Shown: positions 24,708-33,541 of the stretch, piece after piece
Position numbering within the stretch: position 1 is the stretch's first letter
How the letters are laid out: each line of letters starts with the position of its first letter
Source of the DNA: Cryomorpha ignava
GTDB taxonomy: Bacteria > Bacteroidota > Bacteroidia > Flavobacteriales_D > Cryomorphaceae
Direction of reading: 5' to 3'
Assembly (NCBI RefSeq): GCF_010686655.1
Contig: NZ_JAAGVY010000041.1
Coordinates: 1 to 40,321 of the forward strand
DNA length: 40,321 nucleotides
Notes under the pieces: generated by a model
The model's input: only the letters and a program-made list of their open reading frames with translations
What the model was told of the DNA's origin: nothing
The model's database searches: none
Made by a program: the position numbers and the translations under genes

Positions 24708-27365
24708 TTACTCAGTATAACTTATTACAATACCATAAACCACCTGCTCTACATCATCCGGATCGTCTTCATCGTCTTCATCGAAGTTTACCGAAAAACT
24801 TACAAATACGCGGTAGCTATAAAGTTGATTATTCACCACATTATTTGAGTTTACATTAAATGTTTGTGTAGAATTTCCGCTTACCGCACTACTTAGGCCC
24901 GAAGCCAGTATTGTGTTTCCGGTACTGTAATTGGTCAGTTGCTTTCGTTCTATTGAGTACCTCATAATTCCAGGGCCAGAATCTTTTATATAAAACTTGA
25001 TCTCGGTGATTTCTGCACCATGTGGCAAATGAACGGGGGCACCAATTTTTCTGATAGATTCGTTGCGCAACATGGCGAAAGGAGCGCTTTCATTAAAAAA
25101 TTTGAGTCCATTGTGTTTATTCAAATTAGCATATCCGTCAGGATCGTTAAGTTCCACAAAATCCATAGGATCAACAGAGTAATATTTTGTTGAAGCCGAC
25201 ACACTCGCATCACTCACAGGCACCCACGTATTGGTACCCGAATCGTAAGCGAGCTTTTGGCCATCTGTAGGTGCGGTTGTTGAGATTGGAATACCTCTTA
25301 ACCCGGAAACGGTCACAACGCCGGCATCTGAAAGAGATAAATCGCCGGTTACTGACCGAGGTGTAGCCACATTTGACGTGTTACCCACAAATATTTGTCC
25401 TTGCGGTAAAGGTTGGTTTTGATATGGACTCAGGTCGATATTCGTTGCCGATAAATTCCCCGTTATCTTAAGTGTATTTCCCGTAAGGTTCAAGTCTTGA
25501 ATCTCGTTTGCGGGATCATTATCAAGATTGGCCACGTTTTTATAGGTACTCAAATCAATATTTGTGGCAGAAGAGTTTCCGGTTATTTTAAGGGTAGTAC
25601 CTGTTAGGTTCAAATCCTGAATTTCGTTTGCGGGATCATTGTCAAGATTGGGAACATTTGTAAACCCACTCAAATCGATATTTGTAGCCGATGAATTTCC
25701 GGTAATTTTCAATGTTCCTCCTGTAAAGGATAAATCCTGAATTTCGTTTGCAGGATCGTTGTCGAGATTGGGAACATTTTTATAGGTGCTCAAATCAATA
25801 TTTGTAGCAGAAGAATTGCCCGTTATTTTAAGCGTGGTGCCCGTTAAATTCAAATCCTGAATCTCATTTGTAGGATTGTTATCGAGATTGGGAACATTTT
25901 TATAGGTGCTCAAATCGATATTTGTAGCAGAAGAATTTCCTGTGATTTTAAGGGTAGTACCTGTTAGGTTCAAATCCTGAATCTCATTTGTAGGATTGTT
26001 ATCGAGATTGGGAACATTCGTAAATCCGCTTAAATCGATATTTGTAGCCGATGAATTTCCTGTGATTTTAAGGGTGGTGCCTGTCAGATTCAAATCCTGA
26101 ATTTCGTTTGCGGGATCATTGTCAAGATTGGGAACATTTACATATGGACTTAAGTTAATATTGGTCGCAGATGGGTTTCCCGTTATTTTCAACGTATTTC
26201 CTGTAAGGGATAAATCTTGCCTGTACGCACCAAGATTGATATCCGTGGCAGATGAATTTCCCGATATTTTTAGATTATTTCCAGTAAGTACAAGGTCTTG
26301 AATTTCGTTTGCGGGATCATTGTCAAGATTGGGAACATTCGTAAATCCGCTTAAATCGATATTTGTAGCAGAAGAATTGCCGGTTATTTTTAAAGTGCCT
26401 CCCGTAAAGGATAAATCCTGAATCTCGTTTGCAGGATCATTGTCAAGATTGGGAACATTTACATATGGACTTAAGTTAATATTCGTAGCTGTGAGATTTC
26501 CCGTTATTTTTAAGATATTTCCCGAAAGAGATAAGTCCTGTATTTCGTTTGTAGGATCAGCATCGGCATCGGGACCTCCCCCACCGGCAAGAGTTGATAG
26601 ATCTTGTGTAAGTGTATCTCCACCTTCAATTATAGAAATAATAGCTGTAACCGGATTGTACTCAAAAGCTGTAATTAACTCATTGGCTGGATCACTGTCA
26701 GCATCGGGTACATTAACATAAGGGGAAAGATCAATATCAGTCGCCTGCGTGTTTCCGGTTATGCGCAGTGTATTTCCGGTAAGGCTAATATCCTGAATTT
26801 CGTTCGTCGGATCGCTATCATCGTCTGGCGTATTTACATAACCGCTCAAATCGATAGTTGATGCGCTGTTATTATTTGAAATAGTGAGCACATTATCTGA
26901 AAAAATCAGATCCTGAATTTCATTTGTTGAGTCTCCATCTCCATCGGGTTCTGCTTGTGGAGCATCTGCCGCGTAGAGTGCATAAGGAACGCTCGAAAAC
27001 TTTGTGGTTCCGATTGATTGCAATCCCTTACCGGCATCTACCTCCAAGTCGAGCCAGATATCGCCAGATTCCCATGGAATTGCACTGAAATTTCCTTGTA
27101 CCGGGTTTCCATTTCCAAGCTGAATGTTTATGATACCGTAAAGCGAAGTATTCACATTGTCGTGTTCTTCCTGATAAACGATTTCCCCGCCGGGGCCACC
27201 GTCTAAAAACTTAACCACCATAAAAACTTGCTGGTTTGAAAGTTCTACACCGGTTTCGGTATTGCGCAAAGCAGCCTGATAATTAATATGAGCCGGAGCC
27301 TGGGCGCTTAGCCTTCCGGCAAATAAAAAAGTTAGAAACGAAAAAATTATAATCGTTTTATTCAT
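24708..27365 (-). CDS. Tail-fibre-like surface repeat protein
   Basis: 885 residues, with a signal peptide ending in SAQA. Residues ~22-135 form the conserved leader domain seen before tail-fibre-type repeats in Bacteroidota (HINYQAALRNTETG ... KFSSVPYALYA). Residues 141-652 hold thirteen units of about 40 residues with consensus DxDPxNEIQDLxLTGxTLKITGN (first half) and xSATNIDLSxYxNVPN (second half). A phage-like IFVGNTSNVATPRSVTGD segment follows. The C-terminal ~160 residues form a compact domain ending VVYGIVISYTE. It has no T9SS sorting domain, so surface attachment would use another route or partner. The repeats suggest a trimeric fibre. Function is unknown; adhesion is a guess. Confidence 0.8.
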   Translation of the reverse strand: MNKTIIIFSFLTFLFAGRLSAQAPAHINYQAALRNTETGVELSNQQVFMVVKFLDGGPGGEIVYQEEHDNVNTSLYGIINIQLGNGNPVQGNFSAIPWESGDIWLDLEVDAGKGLQSIGTTKFSSVPYALYAADAPQAEPDGDGDSTNEIQDLIFSDNVLTISNNNSASTIDLSGYVNTPDDDSDPTNEIQDISLTGNTLRITGNTQATDIDLSPYVNVPDADSDPANELITAFEYNPVTAIISIIEGGDTLTQDLSTLAGGGGPDADADPTNEIQDLSLSGNILKITGNLTATNINLSPYVNVPNLDNDPANEIQDLSFTGGTLKITGNSSATNIDLSGFTNVPNLDNDPANEIQDLVLTGNNLKISGNSSATDINLGAYRQDLSLTGNTLKITGNPSATNINLSPYVNVPNLDNDPANEIQDLNLTGTTLKITGNSSATNIDLSGFTNVPNLDNNPTNEIQDLNLTGTTLKITGNSSATNIDLSTYKNVPNLDNNPTNEIQDLNLTGTTLKITGNSSATNIDLSTYKNVPNLDNDPANEIQDLSFTGGTLKITGNSSATNIDLSGFTNVPNLDNDPANEIQDLNLTGTTLKITGNSSATNIDLSTYKNVANLDNDPANEIQDLNLTGNTLKITGNLSATNIDLSPYQNQPLPQGQIFVGNTSNVATPRSVTGDLSLSDAGVVTVSGLRGIPISTTAPTDGQKLAYDSGTNTWVPVSDASVSASTKYYSVDPMDFVELNDPDGYANLNKHNGLKFFNESAPFAMLRNESIRKIGAPVHLPHGAEITEIKFYIKDSGPGIMRYSIERKQLTNYSTGNTILASGLSSAVSGNSTQTFNVNSNNVVNNQLYSYRVFVSFSVNFDEDDEDDPDDVEQVVYGIVISYTE
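25410..26945 (-). repeat. Tandem 120-bp repeat array inside the tail-fibre-like gene
   Basis: Twelve full units and one shortened unit of 120 bp (40 codons). Register is exact across much of the array. Positions 25621, 25741, 25861, 25981 and 26101, for example, all begin the same motif. One junction near 26221-26300 is 39 bp short. Unit 3 (about 26590-26720) is strongly diverged. Confidence 0.9.
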
Positions 27366-27662
27366 GATAAGGGGGTTATCGGTAAACGCTCAAAGTAATA
27401 TCTACGCCTTTTACGCAGTTCCTAAAAGAAGGTTCATTCTTAAGCATTTAGATCTTTTAGTCCTTTCCAACCTACACCCTTCAATATACTGATTATTAGC
27501 TATATATGTAGTAGTCCAATTAATTATCGTACTCTATAAATTTCATTCGGAATCGCATTTTTTCTTAATGGTCGCAATTTTACTCTGATCATTATCCTTG
27601 GAATTAAGCAACCTCAAACCAATTTACACCGTCAATCGGTTATAAACCAATCTCCCTAAACT
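27366..27662. other. Divergent intergenic region
   Basis: About 300 bases between the divergent tail-fibre-like gene and the P-domain gene. Minus-strand TTACTTTG (27391-27398) is a near match to TAnnTTTG, 25 nt before the 27365 start. No other gene or repeat is seen. Confidence 0.4.
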
Positions 27663-29830
27663 ATGAAAGCTTTTCTACTACCCTTTTTGGCCTATTTTCA
27701 ATTGCAACCACCTATTCTCAATGTGATGCTCCTATTGTTGAAAATTGGTCGGCACCAGCCGTAACTGATGTAACCGTTACCTTCACTCCTCCAGAGGGTG
27801 CACAATCTTATACTTTGACCATCTCGGGCGATTATGGACAGCAGGATTTCGGATTTGCTACACCTTTGGTTCTATCAGGAAGTGTCATACCCGGAATAAA
27901 CGCTGTAAATTTTGATGTTTCGAGTATATTATCAACTTTTAATTCTATAGATACTTACTATTTCACTGCTGAACTTTCGGTTACCTGTTCGAATGGAGAT
28001 GAATCTGGGATAAACAAATTTTATATAAGCGCTTTTTCCCTTCTGAATGATCCCGGTATTGACTTTGGAGATTTATTCTTTAAGCCGTTCACCTATCTCG
28101 CTGATGGCACAGGTTTTATTCAAGACAGCTATATAGCAGTTCCCGCAGCAGAATTTCCTGAAGAAATTGAAGACATTTCTGTATTTATCGACTTGGGTCA
28201 TACTTTCAACGGCGATTTATCTGTTGAGTTGATAAGTCCGCAAGGAGCATCTGTAACGCTACTTACCTGGCCGAATGGTTTAGGAGGAAACATGGGGTTT
28301 AGTGTTATTTTTGAGGATGGTCAACCTAATATAGGGAGCACCGGCACGGTACTCCAAGGATTCTTTAGCCCTTCTGAATCCCTTTCGGTACTCGAAGGCC
28401 TTAATCCCGAAGGAGTTTGGGTAGTTAGAGTCACAGATAACTTGGGAATGGACGACGGAATGCTATTTGCCGTATCATTAATAATCAATTCCTCTCCTTG
28501 CGAATCAAGCATTCAGGGAACTGCTTACTATGATTTAAATTCCAATTCTACCCAAGATGAAAGCGAATCTGGATATGGCAATGCTTTGATAAACAACTCT
28601 CTCGACGCACAAAACATATTCGCATCTACCACCGGACATTTTTCTGATTGTTCACAAAGTGGAAGTGGTATATTGTCAATATTAAACCCACCGCTCTACT
28701 ATTCGGCCCCCGATGTTTCATTTACAGTTAATACAGGCGATATTTTAGACAATCTCGACTTTGCATTGGCTCCTACACCCGGGATAGAAGATTTGCAGAT
28801 AGACCTTTTTGCTTCTACTGCAGACAGACCCGGTTTTAGTTCAGAATACATGGTTTACTATGAAAACATAGGTACAGAGTGCATTGATAATGTGAGTATA
28901 AACCTCGATTTAGATAACCTTTTGCTAATTACAGCCGCTTCAAACGGTGATGTTTCCTTTTCAGAAAATACTGCTGTTTTAAGTATTCCTCAAATCTGCC
29001 CGTTTGAAGGTGGAATGTTTTCGGTTACGGCCTATTTAAATGATACAGTGAGCATTGGTACAGAGCTTGAATCAACCGCTCAAATATTGCCCGTGGCAGA
29101 CGATGAAAACAGCAGCGACAATGTTTCCACATACCCAAGTACAGTAGTTGGCTCATACGATCCGAACGATAAAGCGGTAAGTCACTCAACTATCCACCCC
29201 GATTTTAACTCGGGCGATGAGCCATTGAAATACATGGTACGGTTTCAAAACACTGGTACCTATTATGCCGAGCGCGTGCTGATTGTAGATACCCTCGATT
29301 CAAATCTCGATCTGAATTCTTTTATGGTTGTCTCGGCCTCTCACGATGTAAACGTAACCCGAAACGGAAATGTCTATTATTTCGAATTCGATCAAATTTT
29401 CCTTCCCGATAGCACTGCCAACGAGCCGGAAAGCCATGGTTTTATTAGATACGAAGTAAACCCTTTGCCAGGAATGGCCGATGGAGAATCTATTGAAAAC
29501 ACGGCTTATATCTTTTTCGATTTTAATGCACCTATTGTTACCAATACTGTTTCTACCGTAATGGATTTCGCTTCAGCAATAGCTGAAATCACCTACGAAG
29601 CAAAGGTATATCCAAATCCGGCTACGAGCGAAATAAATTTGGAGTGGGCTTCTGGTATTCAAATCAATACGGTAAAACTATTTGATGTTGCAGGTAGAGA
29701 AATTGCCACTTATAGTGTAAATGGTAGTGAGCGATTGAGCATTCCTGTTGATAAACTTGGTGCCGGACTTTACACCTTTCAGTTTATGAGCGACGTATTG
29801 GTGAAACCTGTGGTGTGGATGAAAAACTAG
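27663..29830 (+). CDS. T9SS-sorted P-domain surface protein with a signal-peptide frameshift
   Basis: As read, the downstream frame opens without an ATG and its first usable codon is a TTG at 27815. The ATG at 27663 starts MKAFLLPF, then leaves frame at a T5 run (27684-27688). One extra T would continue as FGLFSIATTYSQC, a good signal peptide, and join the mature sequence DAPIVENWSAP. The mature protein has an early beta domain and then a proprotein-convertase P-domain (DLGHTFNGDLSVELISPQGA ... GVWVVRVTDNLGMDDG). Next come an SdrD-like segment (GTAYYDLNSNSTQDESESG) and the 'SYDPNDK ... FQNTGTYYAERV' conserved-repeat domain. A T9SS sorting domain (VYPNPATSEI) closes it. It is either a sequencing error or a phase-off gene. 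Confidence 0.8.
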
Positions 29831-29913
29831 TAGGGGCGCCTTGCGATTAGGTAAAACGAAACGTTCTGTAAATTCTACTGGATTTTCAATAAAATATTCA
29901 CCATCTTTATCGA

Positions 29914-32900
29914 ATGTATAGATTCCTGGCTGTCATTCTTTTGGTGATGATCCCTTTTATATCCTCGGGCCAAAATACCGGCGATAAATTGCGGACTGAA
30001 TTTAATCAACAATACGATAGCGGTCGCTATGAAGAAGCTCTGCAAAAAGCAAATGCGCTAATAGCCTATTGGAAAGCACAAAACCAAATAGACAGTACTG
30101 CTTTTTATCAATACAGACACGCCCATACGCTGGGTGTAATGGGAATGCCGACTGAATCTGTAGAAGAATCGGGAAAGCTCATAGCAAAGCTTGAAGGAAA
30201 TCAAGCTCTACCTTCATTTACTGGTGGACTATATTTTACTTACGGAAGCAATCTGCTTTACCTTTCTGAATTTTCGAAAGCCAAAGAAATGCTCAATAAG
30301 AGTATAGCTTTTGAAGGTGCACGGCTTACCCCCGATACGCTCATTTTGGCGAAAGCCACCGAATGGAAAGGGTTGGTATGCATCTATACCGATGAGTTAG
30401 ATCAATCCAGAAGGCTGGTGGAAGAGGCGTTGCAACTACGGTACGCCATTTTTGACTCTACGGCTAAAGAGATTGCCTACAACCTCAATTCACTTGCCTC
30501 TGTGTACGATGAGATGGGTCTCAAAGCCGAAGCTGGCAAGGCATACGAGGAAGCATACCGCATTTTACAAATGCACCTTCCGGCAGATCATCCGCAGCTA
30601 TTAAGCGTAGCGTCAAACCTCAGCATTATTAAATCTGATATGGGGCAAATTTCTGAAGCTTTAGCCCTGCTTGAAAATGCCATAGCCATTCACGAAAAGC
30701 AACATGCGGCGTACTCGCTCATGAATGAATACCACAATATGGGTTCCATTTACTCCATGCTTGAAGATTATGACCGGGCGCGTATTTATTTATCCAAAGG
30801 CCTAAACCTCGCAGACAGTCTTTTGCCCAATCCGCATTTTTACCGCGCCAATATGTACGATGGTTTAGGAGGTTGCTGGTACGCCCAAGGCAATTACATG
30901 AAAGCCGATTCGCTTTTTTACCTTTCGTTGCAACAACGAGAAGCGATGGAAGAAAAATCGGAAGTTGATTTGGCACAGAGCACCTTTAATCTCGCTATGA
31001 CTGCGCAGGACAGGAAAGACACAGCACGAGCCAGGAACTACTATCAGGAGTCGTATGAAAAAAGACATGCGGTTCTAGGCATAAATCATCCAAAAACCGC
31101 AAACTCACTTTATGGTCTCGCAGATATAGAATGGGCCTTGGGAAACCACGCCGATGCACTTGACAAATACAGAACTTGCCTTAATATCTATTCGGCAACC
31201 GTTACAGATCAACATCAGTGGACGCTAGAAAACAATCTGCACTTAGCTGAACGCTTTTATGAAATAAATGAGCCTGACAGCACCTCCCGTTATATTCAAA
31301 AAAGCTGGGAGGCAATATGCAATCCAAAAACAAAACCGCTCAACATTCAGAAGCTCTCGCAATATCCGGTGGCTTATGTAGATCCTTTCGTACTAAAACT
31401 CATTGACTTTCATCTCAGTACATTACTTAGTAAAAAGCATTTAATAACAGAAAACAGTTTTGAAGAAGGTGTAGAAGTTATGAAAACGATGGATGGGCTC
31501 ATGGAGCAGCTCTGGCCATTGCTAAATTTCGAAAATGAAAACAATTCTCTTCTCCCACTTATAAAAGACATTTATCGCGAAGGAGTTTTGCTGGCTGGTT
31601 TAAAGCCCAATGCTGCTGAAAACACTGGTCTTTATCTCAATAGTTTGGAGCAAAGCCGGTCTGCGTCTATTCGCTCGGCACTGCAAAACCGACATGCCAT
31701 GCGGTATGCCAATGTACCAGATTCGGTGGTAGAACAGGATAGGCAGCTACGCGAAGAATTGCGTTTTGCACAGGCTAAAGCCAGAGACCAGCAGGATGAA
31801 TACTGGAATAAGCTTCGCTTTGAAACCGTAAACCGCTGGCGCAGTTATCAAAAAATGCTTCACGAAACCTACCCCGAGTGGTACGAGGTACGGTATGCTC
31901 CCACCATTCCATCGATAGAGGAAGTGCAAAAAAACCTGACTAAATCAAAATCTAGTCTTGTAGCTTATTTTGATGCCGACACTGCGCTAGTGGTAATGAT
32001 TGCCGATAGCAGAAATTTCAAGTCCACTTTGCTGCATTTGCCCGCAAGCTGGCAAGACTCTGTGCGCACTTACCGCACGTTGATAGAAGAGAGAGCCGAC
32101 GCGATGCGAATAGCATCGCTTAGCTACTATCTCTATTCTCTTTTATGGCAACCTATAGAAGAAAATCTTAAAAGCCGGGTAGAGATCATTCCAGACGGAA
32201 TACTGAACTATCTTAATTTCGAAACACTCATTTCAAGTCTTCCAACCGGTGTTGATTTTGAAAACTGGGAATGGCTGCTCAAAAAGCATACGTTTATTTT
32301 GCGCAATTCCCTTCCGGGAAAAATTCAAGAGGATAGGAAAGATAAAAATAACCAATTAATCAAAGGCCTTCAATACGAAGATGATAAAACAACGGGAACC
32401 GGAATTTTAGCCATCGCTCCCGGATTCTCGGATGAGCTTAAAACCTCATACCGCGATGCCCTTCCAGAAAATACTGCTGCCGACACTATTTTTACCAATT
32501 GGGTGCAAACCCCTTGGTCGGTAGAATTTGCCGAAGAGCTAAAAACCAGGGGGAAAGTTCTGACGGGCAGCGATGCTACCGAAAAATCTTTTCGAGAAAA
32601 CGCTGCCACCGCCGGCATTCTTCACTTTGGCACCCATGCCCGCCTGCAAGATGCTAACCCCTTGATGAGCTATCTCGCTCTCACTCCCACTGCCGGCAGC
32701 GACGATGATGGATATCTCTACGCCTACGAACTTTACAACCAGCCGCTCCACGCCAATTTATCTGTTCTTACGGCCTGCGAAACCGGTCTGGGCGCTTACC
32801 GCGAGGGCGATGGTGTTATGTCGCTTGCGCACGCATTTCAATACGCCGGCTGCCCAAATGTGGTGTATAGCCTCTGGCAAATAGACGATAAACAATCAAC

Positions 32901-33186
32901 CTGGATTATAAAAAGCTTTTACGAATACATAGAAGATGATATGGCTTACGCCGATGCATTGCGCCAAGCCAAGCTCGACTATCTGGAAAATCATGGCGGC
33001 GAGCTCTCTGCGCCGTATTATTGGGGTGGCGTGGTAATAACGGGCGAGGACGGAAAAATTCAAAAAAGCCCTTCACTGATTGCAAGTTACGCCTGGCCGG
33101 TGGGTCTTGCAATGGGTGCAATGGGGCTTCTTGTTTTCTATTCTATGGCGCGGAAGAGGAACAACACGATCAAAAATGCAGTTTAG
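29914..33186 (+). CDS. TPR-CHAT protease, predicted periplasmic and membrane-anchored
   Basis: 1090 residues. A signal peptide (about 1-19, ending FISSGQ) precedes roughly ten tetratricopeptide repeats (residues ~25-480). Examples are ALALLENAIAIHEKQ and EYHNMGSIYSMLEDYDRARIYL. A helical linker follows, then a C-terminal CHAT domain, a caspase-like cysteine peptidase fold. The expected His/Cys dyad is present as HFGTHA (His908) and TACETG (Cys955). Near the end is a membrane span (~1063-1082) with a basic tail (RKRNN). Signal peptide plus C-terminal anchor places the protease in the periplasm. It begins 83 nt after the P-domain gene on the same strand with no terminator seen between them. Substrate unknown. 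Confidence 0.88.
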   Translation: MYRFLAVILLVMIPFISSGQNTGDKLRTEFNQQYDSGRYEEALQKANALIAYWKAQNQIDSTAFYQYRHAHTLGVMGMPTESVEESGKLIAKLEGNQALPSFTGGLYFTYGSNLLYLSEFSKAKEMLNKSIAFEGARLTPDTLILAKATEWKGLVCIYTDELDQSRRLVEEALQLRYAIFDSTAKEIAYNLNSLASVYDEMGLKAEAGKAYEEAYRILQMHLPADHPQLLSVASNLSIIKSDMGQISEALALLENAIAIHEKQHAAYSLMNEYHNMGSIYSMLEDYDRARIYLSKGLNLADSLLPNPHFYRANMYDGLGGCWYAQGNYMKADSLFYLSLQQREAMEEKSEVDLAQSTFNLAMTAQDRKDTARARNYYQESYEKRHAVLGINHPKTANSLYGLADIEWALGNHADALDKYRTCLNIYSATVTDQHQWTLENNLHLAERFYEINEPDSTSRYIQKSWEAICNPKTKPLNIQKLSQYPVAYVDPFVLKLIDFHLSTLLSKKHLITENSFEEGVEVMKTMDGLMEQLWPLLNFENENNSLLPLIKDIYREGVLLAGLKPNAAENTGLYLNSLEQSRSASIRSALQNRHAMRYANVPDSVVEQDRQLREELRFAQAKARDQQDEYWNKLRFETVNRWRSYQKMLHETYPEWYEVRYAPTIPSIEEVQKNLTKSKSSLVAYFDADTALVVMIADSRNFKSTLLHLPASWQDSVRTYRTLIEERADAMRIASLSYYLYSLLWQPIEENLKSRVEIIPDGILNYLNFETLISSLPTGVDFENWEWLLKKHTFILRNSLPGKIQEDRKDKNNQLIKGLQYEDDKTTGTGILAIAPGFSDELKTSYRDALPENTAADTIFTNWVQTPWSVEFAEELKTRGKVLTGSDATEKSFRENAATAGILHFGTHARLQDANPLMSYLALTPTAGSDDDGYLYAYELYNQPLHANLSVLTACETGLGAYREGDGVMSLAHAFQYAGCPNVVYSLWQIDDKQSTWIIKSFYEYIEDDMAYADALRQAKLDYLENHGGELSAPYYWGGVVITGEDGKIQKSPSLIASYAWPVGLAMGAMGLLVFYSMARKRNNTIKNAV

Positions 33187-33471
33187 TAATTAATTACAGG
33201 ATCTTTTATCATACCATTCTTATTAAATCAATTTCAATGTAAGGCTTCAGACTTTGATTAACTGATTTGATGGTTATTAAATCTACTTTAATTCCCAATA
33301 GCTCTGAAAGCTCTTGCTCCACCCCCAATTAACTCTAAAAGATCAACCTTTAGTTCAAAATCAATAAGAATGTGGAGATTGCTATTCTTGTTTGCTTTGC
33401 CTCGGGCATACTAGCCAAAACCACTTACTAATCACTACAATCACAAAACGGGCAAAACTTAATCTCATCAC
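33187..33471. other. Convergent intergenic spacer
   Basis: About 285 AT-rich bases between the TPR-CHAT stop and the terminator of the convergent TPR lipoprotein gene. No gene, repeat or RNA is recognised. Confidence 0.5.
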
Positions 33472-33504
33472 AAAAAAACCCACAACATTACTGCTGCAGG
33501 TTTT
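33472..33504 (-). terminator. Terminator of the TPR lipoprotein gene
   Basis: Read on the minus strand, AAAACCTGCAGCA pairs with TGTTGTGGGTTTT across a GTAA loop. That is 13 pairs including G-U pairs. A run of T's follows. It starts 38 nt after the TPR lipoprotein stop. Confidence 0.62.
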
Positions 33505-33541
33505 ATCACGAAAGTTTCGTAAAATAGGAATAATCTAAAGT

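Noticed and set aside
25410-26945. Possible CRISPR array
   Set aside because: The 120-bp repeats are coding and in frame over the whole array, with no spacers and no cas genes.
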